A stretch of 64,000 bases of DNA, from assembly GCA_017591395.1 (NCBI GenBank), contig WEDG01004859.1:62001-126000 (forward strand). Direction: 5' to 3'. Positions within the stretch are counted from its first letter, which is position 1. Each line of letters opens with the position of its first letter. Positions 36,579-48,375 of this stretch are shown one piece after another. The notes under the pieces were generated by a model, which saw only the letters and a program-made list of their open reading frames with translations, had not been told where the DNA came from and made no database searches. The translations under genes were made by a program, and so were the position numbers. This stretch comes from Schistocephalus solidus (lineage: Eukaryota; Platyhelminthes; Cestoda; Diphyllobothriidea; Diphyllobothriidae).

Positions 36579-39500
36579 TCTTGCTGTGATCTTTTCCTCA
36601 TTATGGGAATTCTTAACTCCTATGCCGAAATGATTGCCAACAACAAATGCTCTCTAGATGAAAGTATGTTACCCAGCCATCTAATTAATTTATATTTGCA
36701 AAAACACCCTCAGAAAAAACGGAACGGTTATTTTCTTATGTAAATAAGTAAAATTTGCGGTTGATGAATGGAAGCTTGGTGGTCAGGGAGATAACTCGTT
36801 TCACCCTTTTTGTTTTTGGGATCTTTCTCGAGTACCACCAACAGTCACAATTTGACTTGAATTATAGACATAAGCAAATTATCGACAACAGCAAAGGAAA
36901 ATAAATTAATCAGTAGCGGTGTTGTCGTGGTCATCAGCCAGCCATAACCAACCACAGGTTGTTTAATGAGCTCAACAGTCCATCATATATTACTAATCAA
37001 CAGGTCACAGTTCCTTGCTTGACTGGTGCATCACTACGGTTTTTGAGTGATTGGTTGACGGTGATGGTTACTAAACCCAAAATTGCCATCCCTCGACTTC
37101 GTTCGTAATAATCGTTTTTTCTGAAAAGAATTAAGCGAAAGCCATCCTGTGCCCATTGACTTTAATTTTGAATTTTTATACGCTATAGATGTTCCGATAT
37201 GTCTTTGAGATCGATTTATTAACCTTCTGCTCAAATTTAAAGGCAAGGACATAGTTTGGGAAATGTTAAAAATTCTTTCTGAGATGCATATGCGATAAGA
37301 AAACATTATTTAACCGGGATTGTTATATAGATCACAATACATTAACCGTCTTTGAAATGGCAGATGCACCCGGATGCCAACTTTATGCTATGCTTTCTTT
37401 TATTCAAATTTAAAATCACACATTGTATAATTCAATTCTAAATATTTGAGTATGTTTTGGCTTTAGATGGGCTCATATATTCAGGTTAACAAAATAAACT
37501 GTTTAGGTTAGTTTTGTGTAAGAGACGTTCAGAATGCTTCTCCTTTATTATAGGGGCACAGCGGCTTTTTGTCAAAATACATCGGGATTATTACTGTTTT
37601 ATATGTAGTCCGCATTCTACGAAACAAAGCTTTTTTCATCCACATTTACTTTGCTAAAGTTTTTTTAGTGAAATTTGCGTATCTGTCAAAATTCAGATCA
37701 AAGCGATTAGATTCGATGATCACCCATTATATGTACTAAATATGTGTGACTTTATAGAAGTTTCTGCTGAATCTGTTCTAGTTGAAAAAATGAAAACTTC
37801 TAATATTGCAATTTGGATAAAAAGAAAATATCTTAATATTTATTGAATTTGAGTTTTGTAAGCCCTTAATTAGTACTTGTAATTTTGACTTTCTATGGTT
37901 TTTAACTTTTAGTCAGGCATAGGTTTTCTTGTCCTCATTAAAATACCGCAGCATTACTTGGAGTAGAGTTTCAACCTGCAAAAAGAATTTTCAAGCCAAA
38001 CTTTAATACTGTCACGTTCATTAATTGGGCACTATGGCTCATCTTCAGAAAAAGCAGATATCAGTTGATTATCAATAATTATCAAAGTCGTTCGGACATT
38101 TGTAACTGTTGTTGGTCAGGTGAGTGAAGTCCCCTCCTCGCAGTTCCCTGAGAAAGATGGTTACTCAAAATGGGGTCTTCGTTTAGCCCTTTAAACAAGT
38201 TCCGTGCATCTTCTCCATGAAAGATGGAGGTCTTTGACCAAATTGGAGCCAGCTGATCATGCCTTAATTACGGCCTCTGTCTCCATTTGGCCTTAAGGTT
38301 GTAAATAAAGCTCAGTTAAACCATTTAAATATTTTTTTTGCTGGACACGAGTCTTTAAAATTGCCACCAAAACGTCTTCCATGTCATTTAGTAAATCTGA
38401 CCTCTGGATACAATTCTTCATTTTACCTCGTGTATTGAGCAGCGGGCGAAAAATACTTACTTCAAAAACCCAGGGTAAAAATATTTTTCTTGTGTAAATA
38501 CGCCAGCCCTTTTTAATATCTTATATGCAGATGTATCGTAATAATTTGCTTTTAAAAAGGGGAAGTGCATGTTATGAAGATGTCAGGATGTTTTTTGCAG
38601 TAACTTCTTGATTTTATTTGAGTAGTTTCACTCTAGGGTAGCAAACTCCACTTGCATCGTAGATTGAATTGTAGGAAAAACATTTTTCACTTGAAAACAT
38701 TTTTATGCCTATCGCATTTTCTTTCTTCCCCACCTTTCGTCCGATCCGCTGAACTCGCCTATTATTTATTCATGTTAACTTTATAATTTGGCTGAAAACG
38801 ACTAAGATTTCGGATTATTATTTACTTTATATTTGGCAATTTTGCATAAAACGTTATTCAAAAAGTGCCGTTTTCTTATCACTTTCGGTAATTCCTTCAA
38901 CATGTTTGAAATCTTGATAAAATCTCTAGAAAGTTGAACTAAGATATTAAGAGAGCATTAAAGTATACTATAAATTGGAAAAAGATGCACAAAAATTAAA
39001 TAATTCTTATTTTATATCCTTAAAGGTATTTTTTATATTTGCTAGTGGAATGGCAGGAGGCGAAGATGGTTTTTTGTGCCAATAGAATCACGATTTTAAT
39101 ACTGTCATGGTAAAGGTAATTTGCAGATCCCTACGCATATAAATATAATCTATATGTTTGGAATATATTGCGTGAGATAAGAATTATCTTTGAATAGCCT
39201 GAGCACAATACTAGAGAGCTCCTTATGTTATCGAAAACGAAAACGTATAAAGTTAATGACTACGTTCATTAGTGGTCCTTAACAAAATTGATACACCGAA
39301 AGCATAGCATAACCATATTAATTTGCCTTATGCACTTTTATGTTCGTGTCATCATTAATTTTATTATGTTCTATTTTATTTATTTCTTGTTGACGTGCTT
39401 TGATTAATTGTGACAAACAGTTTTACAAAAAATATGGTTTATAGTTTAAAATGGAGGATTTTATCCCTGTGGATGTGCATTTATTGAGGGTTTTTAAGCA

Positions 39501-39866
39501 AATTTTAACATTGACTGACATCAGCTGCATTTTTTTGGTCAAAACGTATGTTCGTAACTGAAAGCAACATAAAAAGTAATTCTTGTTGAATATAATTTAT
39601 AAAAAGAAGGAGCAAGAAGGTCAATTAACGGTAATGGATATAATGTTGTATAAGTTGTTGACCTTTGATTTTGTGAAACGTATGATAAATGAATTTCTAA
39701 GTCTTCAGCCTCGTCTCTAAAAGCTAACTAATTTATGGGTATGAACAATGAGTTGGTAATGCCCTAGGAAATTTTAAATATCAATGGATCTTATCTTGTT
39801 TCAGAGTCTTTAACAGTCGACCACAGAAAGTTAGTTTCACATAAACTGCAAAAGAGGCTTTATGTT

Positions 39867-40052
39867 TTGCAGTTCATATTCTCCACAAGTATAATTTTGT
39901 TTATCCAACCTTCAAACCGAAAATCGACTGAGTCGAAATTGTACTTATATAAACATCAAAGTAGCTGCCTATTGAATGTTGAAGTTTACAGAATAGGGCA
40001 AGACCTTTATTCGCCTGACAGTTCGGATAATAATTCGATGAAGCGAAAATAG
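39867..40052 (+). other. 61-codon open frame in array copy 2
   Basis: Identical in translation to 34406-34591; see that entry. Confidence 0.12.
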
Positions 40053-40616
40053 CCAAAATAATCAACTGCTTGAAACATCAGACTACGGCTGCGTTAAAGC
40101 AACTTTAAATGTTTCTATTTGTTTCGGGGTTCATAAACGAGCTGGTTCTGCAACGGTTACGATGGATTTTTCACTAAAACCTCACAATAACTTGTTGAAC
40201 TCTAAATTGTGACGTTTTCTTCTTCTTCATTAAAATATTTAGCTTTTTATTTTCAAAGATTATCTTAACTCAATTTTTCCAGATATTTAAATAACTGCCT
40301 GGTAGGAGAAAAAAACAGCAAGTGTTTGATGTCATAAGAAGCTATAAAACAATGTATTCAGCAAAGTGAAAACTGCAATGCAGAAACTGAACTACCATAA
40401 CAATAAGCGAATAAGCCATAAATTAATTTGCGTATGGACACTATATTAGTGTGTGGAAACACACTTCACTTAGAAAGAAAAAACGTTTGCTGCTTAAAAA
40501 TTTGTAAATCATCGTTTAGGCCAAAAGGCTTTCCATACAACATTTTCAACGGGATGGTTCACTAAAATCCAACCTTCCCTTACCCTAACTTAATTTGCTC
40601 ATACGTTAATAACATT

Positions 40617-40973
40617 TCAAACATTTTTAGCAGATTTCATGAACCACTTGGTCTTGCACTCAGACGCAAGAGGAGCATCAGGTGGTAGATCATGAGGCCG
40701 ATGGACCGATTGCAATAGCAGGAAATGGTTGACATTTTGCCAGGTCTGCTGCAGAAATGGGTCAGTAAACGTTAAAGGATGAACTGTGAGACTACTTATG
40801 AGCCCACCATCAAGTCGAAAGCACTTATGTGGATAAGAAGAAGCTGATCGCAGATGGCAGCACATTTGCCGGGCTCCATCCAACCACTTAGGTCTGATTA
40901 GACCTGAATTCTTGCCAGAGGTTACAACCGTTTGAGCCGCAAACCATTTCAACCAGGTTTTCTCGATCGCCAT
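40617..40973 (-). CDS. Unclassified 118-aa open frame, array copy 2
   Basis: The longest gap-free open frame in copy 2, in the least AT-rich part of the unit. It begins MAIEKTWLKWFAAQTVVTSG, is rich in Trp, Cys and His in its first half and Pro/His in its second, and ends AKNV. There is no signal peptide, membrane span or known domain. The same frame is open in copy 3 with one residue changed (Ser114 to Ala) but stopped at codon 50 in copy 1. It could be an exon fragment, an old element ORF or chance; only recent duplication keeps the copies alike. Confidence 0.15.
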   Translation of the reverse strand: MAIEKTWLKWFAAQTVVTSGKNSGLIRPKWLDGARQMCCHLRSASSYPHKCFRLDGGLISSLTVHPLTFTDPFLQQTWQNVNHFLLLQSVHRPHDLPPDAPLASECKTKWFMKSAKNV

Positions 40974-41276
40974 TCAAGTATCAAGCACAAAGACCACCCA
41001 CTTCATATTCTAAGCTGATAATTTGCCTAGATAGAGTATTCAGCCACACGGAAACAACGTGGATGATCATTGTAGCTCGTGCCAGTGTCAGCAAGCCAAA
41101 TAGCCCAAAAACCTACACTGGTGAGACAACTCTGACAATTATTGACTCGAATCCAATCAATTATACTCTTTTTCGAACCACATGCAAGGAACTACGATGA
41201 ATTCGAGGAAGGTAATTTTGAAAGGTTTGCAAGGCATAACACCGGAATGGTGCGTTTTCAGGCCCATCGGACATGT

Positions 41277-41345
41277 ATCTTAACACGCGCAACCCCCTGA
41301 AATTAATTTGACGCAAATTTACTACCATATGCATACAGTTACCTA
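41277..41345. other. Crossover interval in array copy 2
   Basis: At 41272-41276 copy 2 has ATGTA like copy 3 (copy 1: ATAAA). At 41341-41350 it has ACCTAGCGAA like copy 1 (copy 3: ACCCTAGCAAA). All diagnostic sites checked to the left group copies 2 and 3, and nearly all to the right group copies 1 and 2. One exception at about 42609 can be explained by a private change in copy 1. Confidence 0.75.
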
Positions 41346-42979
41346 GCGAATTCAATCTTTAAAAACTCCAAACGTTTTGCGACTCAATACCCTTATCTGT
41401 ATTTGCCTCTAACTACGGATTCAAGAAAATGCATGCTAAGAAAGCCGCTTTAGAGAGTGCATGCTATCTGTTCCACGACTACTCTCCGGAATCTGCCATT
41501 TCCCTTAGGTGTACATGACAACATCTCCTTTTACACATACATTGCTTAAATATATAGAACTTTTTACGTTAGCGAGGATAATAGAAAAAATGTTTCTTAT
41601 ATATCAGTGATTTCTATCTTGACTTTTCGACCTTCCTACATTTAATGTGACTGTAACTTTTTATTTATTGCAATGCAGCATGTCAACGGATGCCTGCGTA
41701 GGTCCGGGATGACCAAAGTATGGCACTGAGTTTTAACTAGCATAATTTCTTATAACTTGCTTAGGCCTATACCGTTATGCTATAAATTAAAGCTTTGAAA
41801 ACCGACGAGTGATGATTTAAATAAATCTGCATTGTGCATATAGCGAAGGGCCTGAAAAATTAAGAAAATCTGCATGATAGTGCCTACAAAATTCAGCCTT
41901 ACTGACACGCCGATTGCGCTGATATCACAATTGTGCATATTGTAGACTAGGGTAACAAGGACGAACCGAGAAGGTCCCTCCTGAAGAATGCCTATCTGAT
42001 GTTGTCTGGTTTTGGGTCCATGCAATCTTGCTGTGATCTTTCCTCATTATGGGAATTCTTAACTCCTATGCCGAAATGATTGCCAACAACAAATGCTCTC
42101 TAGATGAAAGTATGTTACCCAGCCATCTAATTAATTTATATTTGCAAAAACACCCTCAGAAAAAACGGAACGGTTATTTTCTTATGTAAATAAGTAAAAT
42201 TTGCGGTTGATGAATGGAAGCTTGGTGGTCAGGGAGATAACTCGTTTCACCCTTTTTGTTTTTGGGATCTTTCTCGAGTACCACCAACAGTCACAATTTG
42301 ACTTGAATTATAGACATAAGCAAATTATCGACAACAGCAAAGGAAAATAAATTAATCAGTAGTGGTGTTGTCGTGGTCATCAGCCAGCCATAACCAACCA
42401 CAGGTTGTTTAATGAGCTCAACAGTCCATCATATATTACTAATCAACAGGTCACAGTTCCTTGCTTGACTGGTGCATCACTACGGTTTTTGAGTGATTGG
42501 TTGACGGTGATGGTTACTAAACCCAAAATTGCCATCCCTCGACTTCGTTCGTAATAATCGTTTTTTCTGAAAAGAATTAAGCGAAAGCCATCCTGTGCCC
42601 ATTGACTTTTAGTTTTGAATTTTTATACGCTATAGATGTTCCGATATGTCTTTGAGATCGATTTATTAACCTTCTGCTCAAATTTAAAGGCAAGGACATA
42701 GTTTGGGAAATGTTAAAAATTCTTTCTGAGATGCATATGCGATAAGAAAACATTATTTAACCGGGATTGTTATATAGATCACAATACATAACCGTCTTTG
42801 AAATGGCAGATGCACCCGGATGCCAACTTTATGCTATGCTTTCTTTTATTCAAATTTTAAATCACACATTGTATAATTCAATTCTAAATATTTGAGTATG
42901 TTTTGGCTTTAGATGGGCTCATATATTCAGGTTAACAAAATAAACTGTTTAGGTTAGTTTTGTGTAAGAGACGTTCAGA

Positions 42980-43363
42980 ATGCTTCTCCTTTATTATAGG
43001 GGCACAGCGGCTTTGTCAAAATACATCGGGATAATTACTGTTTTATATGTAGTCCGCATTCTACGAAACAAAGCTTTTTTCATCCACATTTACTTTGCTA
43101 GTTTTTTTAGTGAAATTTGCGTATCTGTCAAAATTCAGATCAAAGCGATTAGATTCGATGATCACCCATTATATGTATTAAATATGTGTGACTTTATAGA
43201 AGTTTCTGCTGAATCTGTTCTAGTTGAAAAAATGAAAACTTCTAATATTGCAATTTGGATAAAAAGAAAATATCTTAATATTATTGAATTTGAGTTTTGT
43301 AAGCCCTTAATTAGTACTTGTAATTTTGACTTTCTATGGTTTTTAACTTTTAGTCAGGCATAG
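42980..43363 (+). other. 127-codon open frame in array copy 3 only
   Basis: A frame near the unit start, hydrophobic at first (AFFIHIYFASFFSE) with no known domain. In copies 1 and 2 a two-base difference in a T run at its fifteenth codon, plus other homopolymer indels, breaks the same frame. It may depend on a sequencing error one way or the other. Confidence 0.12.
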
Positions 43364-45292
43364 GTTTTCTTGTCCTCATTAAAATACCGCAGCATTACTT
43401 GGAGTAGAGTTTCAACCTGCAAAAAGAATTTTCAAGCCAAACTTTAATACTGTCACGTTCATTAATTGGGCACTATGGCTCATCTTCAGAAAAAGCAGAT
43501 ATCAGTTGATTATCAATAATTATCAAAGTCGTTCGGACATTTGTAACTGTTGTTGGTCAGGTGAGTGAAGTCCCCTCCTCGCAGTTCCCTGAGAAAGATG
43601 GTTACTCAAAATGGGGTCTTCGTTTAGCCCTTTAAACAAGTTCCGTGCATCTTCTCCATGAAAGATGGAGGTCTTTGACCAAATTGGAGCCAGCTGATCA
43701 TGCCTTAATTACGGCCTCTGTCTCCATTTGGCCTTAAGGTTGTAAATAAAGCTCAGTTAAACCATTTAAATATTTTTTTTGCTGGACACGAGTCTTTAAA
43801 ATTGCCACCAAAACGTCTTCCATGTCATTTAGTAAATCTGACCTCTGGATACAATTCTTCATTTTACCTCGTGTATTGAGCAGCGGGCGAAAAATACTTA
43901 CTTCAAAACCCAGGGTAAAATATTTTTCTTGTGTAAATACGCCAGCCCTTTTTTAATATCTTATATGCAGATGTATCGTAATAATTTGCTTTAAAAAGGG
44001 GAAGTGCATGTTATGAAGATGTCAGGATGTTTTTGCAGTAACTTCTTGATTTATTGAGTAGTTTCACTCTAGGGTAGCAAACTCCACCTGCATCGTAGAT
44101 TGAATTGTAGGAAAACATTTTCACTTGAAAACATTTTATGCCTATCGCATTTTCTTTCTTCCCCACCTTTCGTCCGATCCGCTGAACTCGCCTATTATTT
44201 ATTCATGTTAACTTTATAATTTGGCTGAAAACGACTAAGATTTCGGATTATTATTTACTTTATATTTGGCAATTTTGCATAAAACGTTATTCAAAAAGTG
44301 CCGTTTTCTTATCACTTTCGGTAATTCCTTCAACATGTTTGAAATCTTGATAAATCTCTAGAAAGTTGAACTAAGATATTAAGAGAGCATTAAAGTATAC
44401 TATAAATTGGAAAAAGATGCACAAAAATTAAATAATTCTTATTTTATATCCTTAAAGGTATTTTTTATATTTGCTAGTGGAATGGCAGGAGGCGAAGATG
44501 GTTTTTTGTGCCAATAGAATCACGATTTTAATACTGTCATGGTAAAGGTAATTTGCAGATCCCTACGCATATAAATATAATCTATATGTTTGGAATATAT
44601 TGCGTGAGATAAGAATTATCTTTGAATAGCCTGAGCACAATACTAGAGAGCTCCTTATGTTATCGAAACGAAAACGTATAAAGTTAATGACTACGTTCAT
44701 TAGTGGTCCTTAACAAAATTGATACACCGAAAGCATAGCATAACCATATTAATTTGCCTTATGCACTTTTATGTTCGTGTCATCATTAATTTTATTATGT
44801 TCTATTTTATTTTAATTTCTTGTTGACGTGCTTTGATTAATTGTGACAAACAGTTTTACAAAATATGGTTTATAGTTTAAATGGAGGATTTTATCCTGTG
44901 GATGTGCATTTATTGAGGGTTTTTTAAGCAAATTTTAACATTGACTGACATCAGCTGCATTTTTGGTCAAAACGTATGTTCGTAACTGAAAGCAACATAA
45001 AAGTAATTCTTGTTGAATATAATTTATAAAAGAAGGAGCAAGAAGGTCAATTAACGGTAATGGATATAATGTTGTATAAGTTGTTGACCTTTGATTTTGT
45101 GAAACGTATGATAAATGAATTTCTAAGTCTTCAGCCTCGTCTCTAAAAGCTAACTAATTTATGGGTATGAACAATGAGTTGGTAATGCCCTAGGAAATTT
45201 TAAATATCAATGGATCTTATCTTGTTTCAGAGTCTTTAACAGTCGACCACAGAAAGTTAGTTTCACATAAACTGCAAAAGAGGCTTTATGTT

Positions 45293-45478
45293 TTGCAGTT
45301 CATATTCTCCACAAGTATAATTTTGTTTATCCAACCTTCAAACCGAAAATCGACTGAGTCGAAATTGTACTTATATAAACATCAAAGTAGCTGCCTATTG
45401 AATGTTGAAGTTTACAGAATAGGGCAAGACCTTTATTCGCCTGACAGTTCGGATAATAATTCGATGAAGCGAAAATAG
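45293..45478 (+). other. 61-codon open frame in array copy 3
   Basis: Identical in translation to 34406-34591; see that entry. Confidence 0.12.
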
Positions 45479-46048
45479 CCAAAATAATCAACTGCTTGAA
45501 AACATCAGACTACGGCTGCGTTAAAGCAACTTTTTAAATGTTTCTATTTGTTTCGGGGTTCATAAACGAGCTGGTTCTGCAACGGTTACGATGGATTTTT
45601 CACTAAAACCTCACAATAACTTGTTGAACTCTAAATTGTGACGTTTTCTTCTTCTTCATTAAAATATTACGCTTTTTATTTTCAAAGATTATCTTAACTC
45701 AATTTTTTTCCAGATATTTAAATAACTGCCTGGTAGGAGAAAAAAACAGCAAGTGTTTGATGTCATAAGAAGCTATAAAACAATGTATTCAGCAAAGTGA
45801 AAACTGCAATGCAGAAACTGAACTACCATAACAATAAGCGAATAAGCCATAAAATTAATTTGCGTATGGACACTATATTAGTGTGTGGAAACACACTTCA
45901 CTTAGAAAAGAAAAACGTTTGCTGCTTAAAAATTTGTAAATCATCGTTTAGGCCAAAAGGCTTTCCATACAACATTTTCAACGAGATGGTTCACTAAAAT
46001 CCAACCTTCCCTTACCCTAACTTAATTTGCTCATACGTTAATAACATT

Positions 46049-46405
46049 TCAAACATTTTTAGCAGCTTTCATGAACCACTTGGTCTTGCACTCAGACGCA
46101 AGAGGAGCATCAGGTGGTAGATCATGAGGCCGATGGACCGATTGCAATAGCAGGAAATGGTTGACATTTTGCCAGGTCTGCTGCAGAAATGGGTCAGTAA
46201 ACGTTAAAGGATGAACTGTGAGACTACTTATGAGCCCACCATCAAGTCGAAAGCACTTATGTGGATAAGAAGAAGCTGATCGCAGATGGCAGCACATTTG
46301 CCGGGCTCCATCCAACCACTTAGGTCTGATTAGACCTGAATTCTTGCCAGAGGTTACAACCGTTTGAGCCGCAAACCATTTCAACCAGGTTTTCTCGATC
46401 GCCAT
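46049..46405 (-). CDS. Unclassified 118-aa open frame, array copy 3
   Basis: Equivalent of 40617-40973 with Ala in place of Ser at residue 114. Preceded by the open 71-codon frame at 46459-46674. No family recognised. Confidence 0.15.
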   Translation of the reverse strand: MAIEKTWLKWFAAQTVVTSGKNSGLIRPKWLDGARQMCCHLRSASSYPHKCFRLDGGLISSLTVHPLTFTDPFLQQTWQNVNHFLLLQSVHRPHDLPPDAPLASECKTKWFMKAAKNV

Positions 46406-48375
46406 TCAAGTATCAAGCACAAAGACCACCCACTTCATATTCTAAGCTGATAATTTGCCTAGATAGAGTATTCAGCCACACGGAAACAACGTGGATGATC
46501 ATTGTAGCTCGTGCCAGTGTCAGCAAGCCAAATAGCCCAAAAACCTACACTGGTGAGACAACTCTGACAATTATTGACTCGAATCCAATCAATTATACTC
46601 TTTTCGAACCACATGCAAGGAACTACGATGAATTCGGAGGAAGGTAATTTTGAAAGGTTTGCAAGGCATAACACCGGAATGGTGCGTTTTCAGGCCCATC
46701 GGACATGTAATCTTAACACGCGCAACCCCCTGAAATTAATTTGACGCAAATTTACTACCATATGCATACAGTTACCCTAGCAAATTCAATCTTTAAAAAC
46801 TCCAAAATTTATGCGACTCAATACCCTTATCTGTATTTGCCTCTAACTACGGATTCAAGAAAATGCATGCTAAGAAAGCCGCTTTAGAGAGTGCATGCTA
46901 TCGTTCCACGACTACTCTCCGAATCTGCCATTTCCCTTAGGTGTACATGACAACATCTCCTTTTACACATACATTGCTTAAATATTTAGAACTTTTTACG
47001 TTAGCGAGGATAATAGAAAAAAATGTTTCTTATATATCAGTGATTTCTATCTTGACTTTTCGACCTTCCTACATTTAATGTGACTGTAACTTTTTATTTA
47101 TTGCAATGCAGCATGTCAACGGATGCCTGCGTAGGTCCGGGATGACCAAAGTATGGCACTGAGTTTTTAACTAGCATAATTTCTTATAACTTGCTTAGGC
47201 CTATACCGTTATGCTATAAATTAAGGCTTTGAAAAACCGACGAGTGATGATTTTAAATAAATCTGCATTGTGCATATAGCGAAGGGCCTGAAAAAAATTA
47301 AGAAAATCTGCATGATAGTGCCTACAAAATTCAGCCTTACTGACACGCCGATTGCGCTGATATCACAATTGTGCATATTGTAGACTAGGGTAACAAGGAC
47401 GAACCGAGAAGGTCCCTCCTGAAGAATGCCTATCTGATGTTGTCTGGTTTTGGGTCCATGCCATCGTGCTCGGATCTTTTCCTCATTATGGGAATTCTTA
47501 ACTCATGTGCCTAAATAATTGCCAACAACAAAAGCTCTATGCATGAAAGTATTTTACCCAGCCATCTAATTCATTTATATTTGCAAAAACACCCTCAGAA
47601 AAAACGGAACGGTTATTTTCTAATGTAAATAAGTAAAATTTGCGGTTGATGAATGGAAGCTTGGTGGTCAGGGAGATAACTCGTTCCACCCTTTTTGTTT
47701 TTGGGATCATTCTCGAGTACCACCAACAGTCACAATTTGACTTGAATTATAGACATAAGCAAATTATCGACAACAGCAAAGGAAAATAAATTAAGCAGTT
47801 GCGGAGTTGTCCTGGTTATCAGCCAGCTATACCCAACCACAGGTTGTTCAATGAGCTCAACAGTCCATCATATATTACTAATCAACAGGTCAAAGTTCCT
47901 GGCTTGGCTGTTGCATCACTACGGTTTTTGAGTGGTTGGTTGACGGTGATGGTTACTAAACCAAAAATTGCCATCCCTCAACTTTTCGTTCGTAATAATC
48001 TATTTTTCTGAAAAGATTTTAAGCGAAAGCCATCCTATTCACATTGACTTTTAGTTTTGAATTTTTATACGCTATAGATTTTCCGATATGTCTTTGAGAT
48101 CGATTTATTAACCTTCTGCTCAAAGTTAAAGGCACTGACATAGTTTGGGAAATGTTAAATTACTTTCTGAGCTGCATATGCGATGAGAAATATTTTTTAA
48201 CCGGGATTGTTATATAGATCACAATGCATCAACCGTCTTTGAAATGGCAGATGCACCCGAATGACAACTTTATGCTATGCTTTCTTTTATTCAAATTTAA
48301 AATCACACATTGTATAATTCAATTCTAAATATTTGAGTATGTTTTGGCTTTGAGATGGGCTCATATGTTCATGTT

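Larger units (their letters stand above)
32003..37463 (+). repeat. Array copy 1
   Basis: The most distinct copy in its first ~3.8 kb. Examples of private sites are near 32680 (CTGAGTGATGTCGCC where copies 2 and 3 have GTGAGTGAAGTCCCC) and near 33650. Its final ~1.6 kb matches copy 2 closely. The first ~550 bp after the gap carries extra bases in many homopolymers, a sign of unpolished sequence. The 118-aa minus-strand frame is interrupted here by a stop. Confidence 0.95.
37464..42909 (+). repeat. Array copy 2 (recombinant)
   Basis: From its start to about 41276 it shares diagnostic bases with copy 3. From about 41345 to its end it shares them with copy 1. Homopolymer insertions cluster at about 38460-38710 and 39430-39540. 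Confidence 0.95.
42910..48351 (+). repeat. Array copy 3
   Basis: Matches copy 2 in its first ~3.8 kb. From about 46777, and densely from 47460 to 48000, it diverges from copies 1 and 2 (for example CCATCGTGCTCGGATC against CAATCTTGCTGTGATC), as expected for an outer unit of an array. Homopolymer insertions cluster at about 45500-45710 and 47160-47300. Confidence 0.95.
32003..48375 (+). repeat. Tandem array of a 5.45-kb unit, three copies plus a 24-bp partial
   Basis: Each unit opens AGATGGGCTCATATATTCAG (with a T before it) and closes GAGTATGTTTTGGCTTT. Units are 32003-37463, 37464-42909 and 42910-48351. Immediately after the third, the start motif recurs in degraded form (to about 48375) and homology then ends. 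Copies are nearly identical, in direct orientation, and differ by scattered substitutions and many one-base changes in A or T runs. No transposase, RT or terminal repeats are seen in the unit, so this is a segmental tandem duplication rather than a mobile element. Confidence 0.97.

Noticed and set aside
32003..48351. The 5.45-kb unit as an LTR retrotransposon or rDNA-type repeat
   Set aside because: No terminal repeats, RT, integrase or rRNA sequence could be found inside the unit; direct tandem structure with short boundary homology fits segmental duplication better.
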